Of a DNA stretch of 64,000 nt, positions 1 to 8,846 are shown in pieces. Made by a program: the position numbers and the translations under genes. The notes under the pieces were generated by a model. That model saw only the letters and a list, made by a program, of their open reading frames with translations, was not told where the DNA came from and ran no database searches. Source of the DNA: Leptospira terpstrae serovar Hualin str. LT 11-33 = ATCC 700639 (GTDB lineage Bacteria > Spirochaetota > Leptospiria > Leptospirales > Leptospiraceae); the NCBI RefSeq assembly GCF_000332495.1, contig NZ_AOGW02000002.1:1-64000 (forward strand), given 5' to 3'. How positions within the stretch are numbered: the first letter of the stretch is position 1; the number at the start of each line of letters is the position of its first letter.

Positions 1-440
1 ATATCATTGGGTCCGAGTGCATGCGAGAATGGTTGTTCGATGGATTGTTTACGGATCCTTCTTTTGGGAGGTTTGATAAGGTTGTTTTGTTTGAGAATAC
101 GACCTACAGTACTTGGATGTGGCCATTTTCTAATCATATGAAACCGAGCTGAGAGTGATGCTAGGAGTTTTCTTGCTCCCCACCTGGGATGGTCTTTTCT
201 CTCTTGTAAAATTAGTTCAATGATTTTCTTTCGAGTTTGGTGTGGATGGTATTTCGGTCTTCGGCTTTTGTCTTTTAACCCATCGATCCCATATAGTTTG
301 TATTGCTTTAAATATTTATACCCCGTCACTCTACTGATATTGAATTCATGACAAAGGTCAGTGAGAGACCACCCACCACGTTTCCAAGCGACAACAAATT
401 TCATTCTTTCTTCAAACACGTTTGTCTCCTTCCAAGCCAT
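1..440 (-). CDS. IS481-family transposase, N-terminal part
   Basis: This open frame of 146 codons starts at the ATG at 440-438 and runs off the window. The N-terminus (MAWKETNVFEERMKFVVAWK) is a helix-turn-helix region typical of IS481 transposases. It continues with a second HTH segment (LTDLCHEFNISRVTGYKYLK), a GIDGLKDKSRRP turn and the HPRWGARKLL motif that precedes the DDE (rve) core in this family. The catalytic core itself lies beyond the edge. A Shine-Dalgarno AGGAG sits six bases before the ATG. The gene is absent from most automated frame lists because it has no end inside the window. Whether the element is intact cannot be judged here. Confidence 0.85.
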   Translation of the reverse strand, partial: MAWKETNVFEERMKFVVAWKRGGWSLTDLCHEFNISRVTGYKYLKQYKLYGIDGLKDKSRRPKYHPHQTRKKIIELILQERKDHPRWGARKLLASLSARFHMIRKWPHPSTVGRILKQNNLIKPPKRRIRKQSIEQPFSHALGPND

Positions 441-441
441 G

Positions 442-458
442 ACACACTCCTGGTGTGT
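442..458 (-). promoter_or_regulatory. Hairpin around the transposase ribosome-binding site
   Basis: On the minus strand ACACA-CCAGGAG-TGTGT forms a short perfect stem with the AGGAG Shine-Dalgarno sequence in its loop, just before the transposase ATG. Structures near transposase start sites often limit translation. That role here is an inference, and the five-pair stem is weak on its own. Confidence 0.3.
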
Positions 459-550
459 ACATCGTGTTCTGAATCGAAGAATTAAATTCTTGTTTGTAAA
501 GGATGTTGTGAGATCAATTTGTAAGGGATGAAACTAGTACAGACCCACCG

Positions 551-1780
551 TTGCTTTATGTTTGGTTCCATCCCAAAGCAAAACTAAGGTTAGAACTTCA
601 TAAACAATTTGAACTTCTAGTTTGGATCATATTAGTCTATATTTCGGGATCCATTGCATTTAGCGACGAGTGGCCCTTACTTTTTTTACCCATTCCCTTT
701 GTGATTGTCACAAGCATTCGATTTCGACAATTTGGTGCCACTCTGGCCACAGTAGTCCTCGCCTTTACCGCTGTTACGCTGACCATTGAAGGAAAAGGTG
801 TTTTTGCAAGACGTGATGCGAGTGGACTTTCTATCAATGATTCTCTTATCTTCTTAGATGCCTTTTTATTTTGTATCAGTGGAATTGCTTACTTTTTAGT
901 GACTGCGACTAGAGAAAGAGAAAGAGCACAACTTGCCTCTTTAAAATCCTTACAGTTCTTAAATGAACTCAAAGAAAAAGCCAATGAAGAATTAGAACAA
1001 AAGGTTTTGGAAAGAACTGCAGTCATCGAAGAACAAAGAGCGGAAATCGAAAAACAATTGGATATGGCCAAACGAATCCAAGAGTCTCTTTTTCCTCAAA
1101 AGGAAGTTTCTCCCGAAGGTGTAGAAATTCTATTTAAAAACATACCTATGATGAAAGTAGGTGGTGATTTGTATGACATAGTTTGGAAACCCGAAAAACT
1201 CGAGTTAGGTGTCTTTATTTGTGATGTTTCAGGTCATGGAATTCCCGCGGCCCTTCTCAGTGCCCTGGTCAAAACCTCCCTTGACAAATGGAAAGAAGAC
1301 CCTTCCGACTTAAAAGAAAATTTAGAATCCATTCGGAACCAAATCATTCCGAACCTTCGCGAACATTTTGTGACTGCCAGTTTACTCCTTCTGCATACTG
1401 ATACGGGAGCACTTACTTTTGCAAGGGCTGGACATTTCCCACTCTTTATCATACGCAAGTCAGGTGCCCTTGTCAGTTTAAAACCTATGGGAAGGATCAT
1501 CACACCGATTTTTCCCATCCTTGCAGAAGAAGAAAAATTCCAATTGGAAACAGGCGATTTGATTGTGATGTTAACCGATGGGTTAACCGAAGCGAGGGCT
1601 CCCGAATCTTTTCAAATGTTTGGAGAAGAACGGCTTTTGCATTTAATTCGGGACATGAGAAACCTTCCTTTAAAAGAAATTCGTGACCAAGTCTTTCAAT
1701 CTGTCATCCAACTATCAGGAGGAATTGCTGCCATCCAGGATGATTTGACCTTTGGTCTCATTCGTTATACGGGTGTTTGA
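551..1780 (+). CDS. 5'-truncated MASE1-SpoIIE protein phosphatase (RsbU/PP2C type)
   Basis: The product is a membrane-anchored serine phosphatase of the SpoIIE/RsbU class, which usually dephosphorylates an anti-anti-sigma factor in partner-switching pathways. The 409-aa frame has about four membrane segments (residues 21-37, 42-58, 61-80, 98-119), a charged coiled coil (120-178) and a SpoIIE domain with GGDLYD (204-209), DVSGHG (225-230) and DGLTEA (343-348). The phosphatase metal-site residues look intact. The membrane part matches only the C-terminal half of a MASE1 sensor, and the usual first half (several more helices) is missing. The only in-frame start is a TTG at 551 without a good ribosome site. 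The frame is open upstream to 512, inside the presumed IS end. The gene is therefore probably a 5'-deletion remnant made by the neighbouring IS481 element. It may still be expressed from the IS or be dead. Confidence 0.75.
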   Translation: MLYVWFHPKAKLRLELHKQFELLVWIILVYISGSIAFSDEWPLLFLPIPFVIVTSIRFRQFGATLATVVLAFTAVTLTIEGKGVFARRDASGLSINDSLIFLDAFLFCISGIAYFLVTATRERERAQLASLKSLQFLNELKEKANEELEQKVLERTAVIEEQRAEIEKQLDMAKRIQESLFPQKEVSPEGVEILFKNIPMMKVGGDLYDIVWKPEKLELGVFICDVSGHGIPAALLSALVKTSLDKWKEDPSDLKENLESIRNQIIPNLREHFVTASLLLLHTDTGALTFARAGHFPLFIIRKSGALVSLKPMGRIITPIFPILAEEEKFQLETGDLIVMLTDGLTEARAPESFQMFGEERLLHLIRDMRNLPLKEIRDQVFQSVIQLSGGIAAIQDDLTFGLIRYTGV

Positions 1781-1802
1781 CAAAAGAAACAAATTCAAAA
1801 TC

Positions 1803-2480
1803 TCACTCTGTCTCCAAAGTTTGTTTGGGTAATTCCAAATAAATCTCATCAATTGCTTCTTGAAATCCATATAAATACATTGTAGTATATACGCTTGGTT
1901 CGTTGAATAAATTTCCATAATCTCGCATTTGGAATAAAAAAGGAAAGGGAAGATACCAGGGACTCAAATAACGAGTTCCGGAATGATGACTTACTTTTTC
2001 AGATACCAAACTATTTTTATGGTATAATTTCACCGTAACATCCAACGTTATGTTTTGTTTGCAAGGAATGATACAGAAAGTAATCATTTGCAATAATTGT
2101 GTGATATTACCTTGGTCCCAATTACTTCTGGGTCGTCCTGCCGAAACAAAGAATACAAAATCAGTTTTAATATTTGTCAGTTGGAATTCTTTATCATCGA
2201 TATTGTGTATGGAAATTTCTTTCCATTGATAACGATTCTTACCAATCTCTTCTTGTTTTTTTGCAAAGTATTTTGCGGGAGAATCTCCTAATAGAGGGTG
2301 AGATTCCACTAAACCTAGGTTACTTGGTCGAAAATACATTCTATTTTGATTCAGAATAGTTACGGTATCGCTGATTTTCCCTTTCTTCGAATCTTTGGGA
2401 AATTTTTTAAGTCTACGATCTAAATTGGCAAAAGAACAGTGAGAATAAAAAATGATAAAACAAAAATAGATATACTTCAC
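1803..2480 (-). CDS. Hypothetical exported protein
   Basis: This 225-aa protein begins with GTG at 2480 and has a short hydrophobic signal peptide (KYIYFCFIIFYSHCSFA). The cysteine within it (FYSHC) could instead be a poor lipobox. The rest is soluble, with basic and beta-rich stretches, and I recognise no domain. Its start overlaps the stop of the upstream gene by 4 bp (GTGA), so it is probably translated together with that lipoprotein. Function unknown. Confidence 0.7.
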   Translation of the reverse strand: MKYIYFCFIIFYSHCSFANLDRRLKKFPKDSKKGKISDTVTILNQNRMYFRPSNLGLVESHPLLGDSPAKYFAKKQEEIGKNRYQWKEISIHNIDDKEFQLTNIKTDFVFFVSAGRPRSNWDQGNITQLLQMITFCIIPCKQNITLDVTVKLYHKNSLVSEKVSHHSGTRYLSPWYLPFPFLFQMRDYGNLFNEPSVYTTMYLYGFQEAIDEIYLELPKQTLETE

Positions 2481-2935
2481 AGATGAATTTTACCTTGGGC
2501 TGGTTCTAAAAATTCTTCCATACAAGGAAGTAGTATCTCTTTCATTTCCTTTTCATTCATGGGACCTAAGTCCCCACCTCTTGGAATGATCGATTTTTCA
2601 TAATCCGCATAGTTGACATTCGAAACCATTTCTATGATTTCTATTGCATTTTGGTTTATTTGGCGAAAGTAGGCACCACAAGAGATAAATGACCCGATGG
2701 GAGTATATACCTTTCGATAAAACAAAATCTTATATGCATTCGAATAGGGAGAATAACTTCGCAGTCGATTTGGGAATTGTTGCTTTTTAGTTTCCATCCA
2801 CTTATGGATGTCCATCCCTTCAGGAAGAGTCACAGGATTTTTCGGATACACTCGCCGCTCCGGTGGCAAGAGGCTCGCACATCCTACCAAAAGAAAAGTG
2901 GAGAGAATCCATTGTCCAAGTTTATCCCCTCCCAT
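2477..2935 (-). CDS. Hypothetical lipoprotein
   Basis: This 152-aa protein starts at ATG 2935. The lipobox FLLVGC places the lipidated cysteine at residue 19, in keeping with the loose spirochaetal lipobox. The mature part has a YSPYSNAYKILFYRKVYTPIGSF segment and a second cysteine in a SFISCGAYF motif. No known domain is evident. It overlaps the upstream gene by 14 bp and the downstream gene by 4 bp, giving a three-gene minus-strand cluster of small envelope proteins. The start is not certain because no strong ribosome site precedes the ATG. Confidence 0.7.
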   Translation of the reverse strand: MGGDKLGQWILSTFLLVGCASLLPPERRVYPKNPVTLPEGMDIHKWMETKKQQFPNRLRSYSPYSNAYKILFYRKVYTPIGSFISCGAYFRQINQNAIEIIEMVSNVNYADYEKSIIPRGGDLGPMNEKEMKEILLPCMEEFLEPAQGKIHL

Positions 2936-3278
2936 TGCTCGGACGGCCTATGTTATGGTTTCGATCGGATGGACCATGTTGTGAATTATGACCGCCGCCT
3001 TGGTGGGGAGAGTGAAAACTGGGACCTCCTCCTGGATGAGAATTGCCATTCCTCGGGTGGTGGTAATTACCTCCTCCATTGTGGTTAGGAGAATGGTGAA
3101 AGTCCCTTCCTCGTCCTTCATGACCACCGCGAGCTAAATACTCACCGGAATCACTAGTTTCGACACAGCCACCTGCGAAAACGGCAAGACCACTCACCAA
3201 AAATAAAGAACAAACAAACCTAACAAGCCTTTGTCGGTTTAGCTTTTCAACGGATTCAAAATTGATTCTGTTCATCAT
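2922..3278 (-). CDS. His/Gly/Asn-rich small lipoprotein
   Basis: The likely start is the ATG-ATG pair at 3278/3275. A longer frame running upstream to 3575 would translate the structured intergenic element and is not credible. The 118-aa product has a basic N-region, a hydrophobic core and the lipobox VFAGGC (Cys38). The tail is low in complexity and packed with His, Gly, Asn, Ser and Pro (GGGNYHHPRNGN, PHQGGGHNSQHG). Such tails can bind metal ions, but that is only an inference. It leads the three-gene envelope cluster. Confidence 0.6.
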   Translation of the reverse strand: MMNRINFESVEKLNRQRLVRFVCSLFLVSGLAVFAGGCVETSDSGEYLARGGHEGRGRDFHHSPNHNGGGNYHHPRNGNSHPGGGPSFHSPHQGGGHNSQHGPSDRNHNIGRPSNGRG

Positions 3279-3403
3279 GCCTCCATTATAGGAGCCAGGA
3301 ACCCATTCTCCAATGGAGGGTTTCCGCATTTGCGGGTAACACCTATGCCGATGTTTTTTGTTCGAACCAAATATCTTTCCAAAGGAAAAAAATATTATGT
3401 CGC

Positions 3404-3490
3404 TATGCGCCCTTGATGCGGAGGAGGCGTTAGCCGTCCGAAGGACCGAAGCGAACGCGAAGTCCGGAGCAAGCAAGGAAAGGCGCCCTA
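3404..3490. repeat. GC-rich structured intergenic element, candidate dispersed repeat
   Basis: The stretch is far richer in G and C than its surroundings. GCGCC...CTT near the left end can pair with AAGG...GGCGC at the right end, closing the element. Inside are smaller perfect hairpins: GTCC-GAA-GGAC and GCG-AA-CGC. It lies in the 290-base gap between the His-rich lipoprotein gene and ilvC. The composition and nested pairing resemble a dispersed intergenic repeat family. A single copy is visible here, so the repeat status is an inference. Confidence 0.5.
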
Positions 3491-3526
3491 ATTCGTTCTT
3501 GTTTCCCTCCTTATAGTTAAAAATGA

Positions 3527-4570
<1,044 letters not shown>

Positions 4571-4622
4571 TTTTAAAGGTAACTAAAAGTTTTAGTCTAA
4601 AGAAAGGAAGAAGGGATTTTAT

Positions 4623-5942
4623 ATGAAAGTAACACAAAAGATAGTACTCGCAGCACCTGCACGAACTCCTTTTGCTCAAATTGGCAAGGCGCTCTCACAG
4701 TACTCAGGCCACCACCTAGGAAAAATCGTAGGTGAAGAAGTAATGAAACGCAGTGGTTTGAAACCTACTGATATTGATGGTGTGATCGTTGGAGAAGGTT
4801 TTTCTAACGCACCGAACTCTGCACGTGTGATTGCAAACTTACTTGGACTTCCCATGGAAATTCCTTGTCTTACTGTTGCGAACAACTGTGTATCCGGTTT
4901 GGAAGCAGTTGCAGAAGCAACTCGCCGAATTATGTTAGGTGAAGGAAAAGTATTTCTCGTGATTGGGGAAGAATCGCAAACTTCTATGCCATTCGTAGTA
5001 AAAAACGCACGCCTTAACAAAAAAACAAACAGCTTAGATTCACTTGTAAAACTTCTTCCAAACGACCTTCCTGAAGGTGTGGAACTTCGTGATACATTGG
5101 AAGACGGACTTGGTGACGGCGAAACTTCTTTTGGTATGCAAGTAACAGCAGAAATCCTCGCACAAAACTATGCACTTCCACGCGAAACTCAAGACAAAGT
5201 AGCTTACGAATCTTTCAAACGTGCCTTTGATGCTACGCAAGAAGGTCGTTACAAACCATACATTATGGAAGTGAAAGACGATGAAGGAAACATGTTGCAA
5301 GCTGACGAAGCAGTTCTTCTTCGTGAAGGTCTTGTAAAAAACCCTACTCGTATGGGTCGCGCGATGTTACTCTTTGACAACCCTCAAATGAAATTTGACC
5401 AATTCAAAGATAAATACAGCAAATACTTAAAGAAATCACACGGACCTACTCTTTCTATCTTCAATGCAAGTCCACGTTCTGATGGAGCGGCTGGTATCAT
5501 TGTAGCTTCTGAAGATGCAGCGAAAAAATTAGGTTTAGTAGCAAAAGCTTATGTAAACGGTTTTAACATGCGCGGTGTGGATCCAAACCTTATGGGTCTT
5601 GGCCAAGCAGAAGCAACAGTTGCACTTCTCGGAGAAACTGGTGATAAAATCGAAAACATCGACATCATCGAAATTCACGAAGCATTTGCTGCCACAGCTG
5701 TTGCAGCTCTTGAAGAAATCAAAACTAGAACTGGTCTTGACTGGGAAAAGAAATTTGATGAGAAAAAAATCAACCCGAATGGTGGATCTATTTCCATTGG
5801 ACACCCGTTTGGTGCTACCGGTGTGAGACTCCTTCACAACGCAATCATGGACTTTGATGAAAACAAAGACGTGAAAAAAGTGCTCGTGACTGCATGTGCA
5901 CACGGTGGGATCGCAGGATCAATGATCGTAGAAAGAGCGTAA
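4623..5942 (+). CDS. Acetyl-CoA C-acyltransferase (thiolase)
   Basis: This 439-aa thiolase condenses or cleaves acyl-CoA units, most likely as the thiolytic enzyme of fatty-acid beta-oxidation, which Leptospira uses as its main energy source. The nucleophile Cys89 lies in NNCVSG. The second half carries EIHEAFAAT, GHPFGATG with His394, and the C-terminal Cys425 in ACAHGG (the family usually shows CxGGG). An extra 35-40 residues between the halves suit a FadI-type rather than biosynthetic thiolase, but chain-length preference cannot be read off. A 52-base gap with an AAGAAGGGA ribosome site separates it from ilvC, and a strong terminator follows. Confidence 0.93.
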   Translation: MKVTQKIVLAAPARTPFAQIGKALSQYSGHHLGKIVGEEVMKRSGLKPTDIDGVIVGEGFSNAPNSARVIANLLGLPMEIPCLTVANNCVSGLEAVAEATRRIMLGEGKVFLVIGEESQTSMPFVVKNARLNKKTNSLDSLVKLLPNDLPEGVELRDTLEDGLGDGETSFGMQVTAEILAQNYALPRETQDKVAYESFKRAFDATQEGRYKPYIMEVKDDEGNMLQADEAVLLREGLVKNPTRMGRAMLLFDNPQMKFDQFKDKYSKYLKKSHGPTLSIFNASPRSDGAAGIIVASEDAAKKLGLVAKAYVNGFNMRGVDPNLMGLGQAEATVALLGETGDKIENIDIIEIHEAFAATAVAALEEIKTRTGLDWEKKFDEKKINPNGGSISIGHPFGATGVRLLHNAIMDFDENKDVKKVLVTACAHGGIAGSMIVERA

Positions 5943-5985
5943 TCGAATTTAAAATTCGTTCGCGTTCGGTCGAAAGATTGAAGGA

Positions 5986-6017
5986 AAAAGCCAAGGGAAA
6001 CCTTGGCTTTTTTTTTT
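5986..6017 (+). terminator. Rho-independent terminator after the thiolase gene
   Basis: The stem AAAGCCAAGG / CCTTGGCTTT closes a GAAA-type loop and is followed directly by a run of ten T residues (6008-6017). It lies 44 bases after the thiolase stop. Confidence 0.95.
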
Positions 6018-6135
6018 GGGATCGGGACTTACGATTGAGAGAGAAAGAAAACCAAAAGATGAACTCTTTTGAAAAGAAAATCGGGTTTTGCGAAAGGGAC
6101 TTGTAAAAAGAAAGAAGTAGTGGTAAAGAGAGCGT

Positions 6136-6191
6136 ATTGGGTGGCGGGTCTAGTTCCCCACCCTATTCAGGGCGGGGATACAAGATTCACA
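6136..6191 (+). repeat. 56-bp direct repeat, copy 1, with two alternative hairpins
   Basis: Identical over 56 bases to 6945-7000 and in the same orientation. It has three arms: GGGTGGCGGG (6139-6148), CCCCACCC (6156-6163) and GGGCGGGG (6170-6177). The central C-rich arm can pair with either G-rich arm, so two hairpins exclude each other. It lies between the thiolase terminator and the HD-domain gene, 34 bases before that gene's ATG. Short similarity (GTGGTAAA) extends upstream of both copies. Confidence 0.85.
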
Positions 6192-6225
6192 ATCCACAAT
6201 ACCTTTCCCAAACAGGTTTTAAACC

Positions 6226-6882
6226 ATGAAAATTCAAGAAGAATGCAAAAGCAGGTTTGAATCCTTAATCGCCAACTTCATTGACACAAATTCTTACTTC
6301 GCAAATTCTCTCTGGGAAGAAATTGAAACCAGGTATTCAGAACCCCAACGCACTTACCACAACCTAAACCATCTTTATCAAATGTTAGGGGAATATGATT
6401 TGGTATCTAAGGAGCTAAAAGATCCTGAGATCACACTTTTTGCGTTATATTATCATGATTTAATATATGATGTCACCTCCAAAACGAACGAAGATGAAAG
6501 TGCAAATATTGCCAAAGAAAGATTATCCGTATTAAAAATCGAAAACGAACGGATCAAAACTTGTATGGAACATATTTTGGCGACCAAATCACATAGATTA
6601 GGTGACAGGTGCCATCCAGATACATCTTATTTTTTAGATATCGATATATCGATTCTTGGAAGTGAAGAAACAAAATACTACGAATATGCAAATAACATTC
6701 GCAAGGAGTATTCGATATTTTCGGATGCAGACTATCAAACTGGACGTGTCCAAGTCCTGCATCATTTTATAGAAAACATTCGACTCTTTCATACGGATAT
6801 CTTCTTTGATCGATATGAAATGAGAAGCCGCCACAATGTGAAATTAGAGATCCATAGCTTTCTAAAAGGTGAACTTATTTAA
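6226..6882 (+). CDS. HD-domain protein, predicted metal-dependent phosphohydrolase
   Basis: The 218-aa soluble protein carries an HD-like pattern: YHNLNH near residue 45, then YYHDLIYD (about 75-82) and a later acidic cluster. This matches the COG4339 group of predicted HD-superfamily metal-dependent phosphohydrolases. The natural substrate of that group is not known to me. The start ATG 6226 has only a weak AGG ribosome site. The gene stands alone, bracketed on both sides by identical 56-bp repeats, which makes transfer or duplication as a cassette worth considering. Confidence 0.8.
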   Translation: MKIQEECKSRFESLIANFIDTNSYFANSLWEEIETRYSEPQRTYHNLNHLYQMLGEYDLVSKELKDPEITLFALYYHDLIYDVTSKTNEDESANIAKERLSVLKIENERIKTCMEHILATKSHRLGDRCHPDTSYFLDIDISILGSEETKYYEYANNIRKEYSIFSDADYQTGRVQVLHHFIENIRLFHTDIFFDRYEMRSRHNVKLEIHSFLKGELI

Positions 6883-6944
6883 AAAGAATTTTGAGTTTTG
6901 GTTAATAGGTTTGAAATCGGATGAGGTTGTGGTAAATGGTGTGC

Positions 6945-7000
6945 ATTGGGTGGCGGGTCTAGTTCCCCACCCTATTCAGGGCGGGGATACAAGATTCACA
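6945..7000 (+). repeat. 56-bp direct repeat, copy 2
   Basis: Exact second copy of 6136-6191, offset by 809 bases, with arms at 6948-6957, 6965-6972 and 6979-6986. It lies between the HD-domain gene stop and the stop of the convergent minus-strand gene, so it could also act as a folded 3' end for either gene. No T-run follows, which argues against a simple terminator. Confidence 0.85.
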
Positions 7001-7007
7001 CCCCTAC

Positions 7008-7874
7008 CTACCCCCCAAACCTCGCAAGCATCGGAACAAGGCCTTCTTTCGTCTGACCCGCCGTATCATATCCAGGAAAAATCTTAAACAACTTCAAATA
7101 AAAATGTTTTTCAATTCGTTTGTTCCCGTTAGCCGTTTTTTCAAATACATCTTTGGTAAACAAATGAAACTCAAAGTATCCTACTTTAAACTTCCCATCT
7201 GCATTCAGTCGACGTCCAATACGAAATCGTAATGGATGATTAGAATCTAAAGATTCAAAATGAGGGCCTTCATCAAAATGCGATGACTTTGAAATATGAA
7301 TTTTTTCTTTCACACCCATTTCTCGAAAGTCCCTTACACCAGGAAGTTGTATTAAAACTTTTCCTTCTCTTCTAAATTCTAAGTCATAGGAGAGGATTTC
7401 TAAATTGGATGTATCCAACGCACTTATATCAATCGTTAGATGGTGATCTAATACCTCAGTGGATCTGGTGACAACACTTCCTTCTCTTTGCCCAATCGTA
7501 ATGACTTTACCTACCGTGAGCGGAATCATGTATTTAAATACTAATCCTGGATCTGGAAGGTCCTTACCGTGAATGGTCATTGCCGAATGGATCGGAGTTT
7601 GTGTAATGGTATGGATGTCAGCTATAGGAACTTCGGCTAAACTTGATTGGTTTTGATTCGATGCAGATGTTGTCACTTTGGAAAACGATTTTGATTTGAA
7701 TGCTTCTAACGATTTTAATTTAGCAATCGTCAGTCTTTGCATGACAGAAACTAGGATAAGTACGGCAACTAATAGGATGAGCACAAACACCCATGTTTCA
7801 TAAGCATTCATTTTCTCTTCTAACGTTCGTATTTGTTCCATCGAATACGGTTTCATTACTTGTGCGAATATCAT
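7008..7874 (-). CDS. Hypothetical membrane-anchored protein
   Basis: The 288-aa protein has a short polar N-terminus, one strong membrane helix (about 27-45, TWVFVLILLVAVLILVSV) and a large soluble C-terminal region. The region has alternating beta-like segments (LTVGKVITIGQREGSVV, KVLIQLPGVRDFREMG, FRIGRRLNADGKFKVGYFEF). This loosely recalls PilZ-type beta barrels, but the diagnostic RxxxR...DxSxxG pattern is not clear, so I make no assignment. It is convergent with the HD-domain gene and divergent from the SH3 gene. Function unknown. Confidence 0.75.
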   Translation of the reverse strand: MIFAQVMKPYSMEQIRTLEEKMNAYETWVFVLILLVAVLILVSVMQRLTIAKLKSLEAFKSKSFSKVTTSASNQNQSSLAEVPIADIHTITQTPIHSAMTIHGKDLPDPGLVFKYMIPLTVGKVITIGQREGSVVTRSTEVLDHHLTIDISALDTSNLEILSYDLEFRREGKVLIQLPGVRDFREMGVKEKIHISKSSHFDEGPHFESLDSNHPLRFRIGRRLNADGKFKVGYFEFHLFTKDVFEKTANGNKRIEKHFYLKLFKIFPGYDTAGQTKEGLVPMLARFGG

Positions 7875-7994
7875 CCAACAACCTTTAAGAGGAAAAAGCC
7901 TACTCTACTATTGTCGACCTATCATTCAGAGAAAAATACCATTCCTTTGGAAAAGAGATCGACTCACGACAGTACGTTCCCTATTTTTTGCACT

Positions 7995-8846
7995 ATGTCG
8001 GGTTACAAAACTTTACTCTACATTCTACTTTTCATCTTTGTTTTTCCCATCTTCGCAGAAAATCATTGGGACGATTATATTCATGAAAAAATAGTTGGCT
8101 CCACCTATCGCATCTTTGGTGACAATGTCAATTTACGAGAGACGGATAATATAAAATCTAAAGTCAAAAAGAAACTCTCAATAGGAACATCAGTCACCAT
8201 TCTTACAAAAACGAACCAAATTTTGGAACAAGATTCAGTGAAAGAATATTGGTATCAGGTTCAATCAGAGAATGAATCCGGATACATCTGGGGAGGACTA
8301 ATTGCTGACTATTCCTTCCCTTTGGAAGGATATGCGATCTTATGCAGAAATTTGGGTGTCAAACAAAGTAAAATTGAATTAAAACTGATCCAAGGTGACA
8401 AACTTCTCTCCCAATCAAAATGGGAAGTAGGTCCTGTTAGCAATGAAAGTTGGAATCATAAAATCTACCCTGCTTCACAATTTTCACCCAACCCCAAATT
8501 TCTTTTTGGATTAACTTATCTTGTTTTTTCAGAAATTGAGTATGGATATACAAACGAACAATTGATTACTATTTCACCTGATACAAAACTAGTTTCACAT
8601 TTTTCATGGAACCCTGGATCTTGTGATCCTCCCTCTTGCGCTGAGTCTTGGTTAGTGTTTCCCAATGAAACCTTACCAGAAGATACAAAAACCAAAAGAA
8701 AAATTACCAAAGGAAAACCAAATACAATCCAGGAACTAACCCATAGTTTCGACATTGAAGACTCAAGTTCTCACGAATACTACAAATCTGAATACAAATG
8801 GAATGGAACCAAGTTCCAAAAAAAGGAAAACCAATTAAATCAATGA
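7995..8846 (+). CDS. Exported SH3-domain protein
   Basis: Starting at ATG 7995 the product is 283 aa with a classic signal peptide (YKTLLYILLFIFVFPIFA). A bacterial SH3 domain follows at about residues 30-90, with YRIFGDNVNLRE and YWYQVQSENESGYIWG. Such domains commonly bind cell-wall peptides. The remainder is unassigned. A longer frame begins at 7833 but would overlap the divergent gene and lacks a signal peptide at its start. The stop overlaps the next gene by 4 bp (ATGA), so the two are translationally coupled and both exported. Confidence 0.75.
   Translation: MSGYKTLLYILLFIFVFPIFAENHWDDYIHEKIVGSTYRIFGDNVNLRETDNIKSKVKKKLSIGTSVTILTKTNQILEQDSVKEYWYQVQSENESGYIWGGLIADYSFPLEGYAILCRNLGVKQSKIELKLIQGDKLLSQSKWEVGPVSNESWNHKIYPASQFSPNPKFLFGLTYLVFSEIEYGYTNEQLITISPDTKLVSHFSWNPGSCDPPSCAESWLVFPNETLPEDTKTKRKITKGKPNTIQELTHSFDIEDSSSHEYYKSEYKWNGTKFQKKENQLNQ

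Larger units (their letters stand above)
1..541 (-). mobile_element. IS481-family insertion sequence, partial (cut by left window edge)
   Basis: The left edge carries the 5' half of an IS481-like transposase on the minus strand. The promoter-proximal end of the element lies to its right. Read on the minus strand, the most likely terminus is the 5'-TGTACTAGTTTC run ending at position 541, because IS481-family ends usually begin with TGT. Sequence from 542 onward reads in frame as the interior of a MASE1 protein, which fits an insertion boundary there. The other end and any target-site duplication lie outside the window, so the exact boundary is an inference. Confidence 0.6.

Noticed and set aside
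2777..3088. 103-aa plus-strand frame over two lipoprotein genes
   Set aside because: It covers lipobox and signal regions of two minus-strand genes and has no ribosome site or domain.
3404..3490. Integron attC site
   Set aside because: GCGTTAGCC resembles part of a core site, but the required RYYYAAC/GTTRRRY pair is not present and no integrase or cassette array is near.
6069..6260. Short protein-like frame sharing WVAGLVPHPIQGGDTRFT with one at 6869-7087
   Set aside because: The shared peptide is just the translation of the 56-bp repeat. There is no ribosome site, and the flanking residues do not match.
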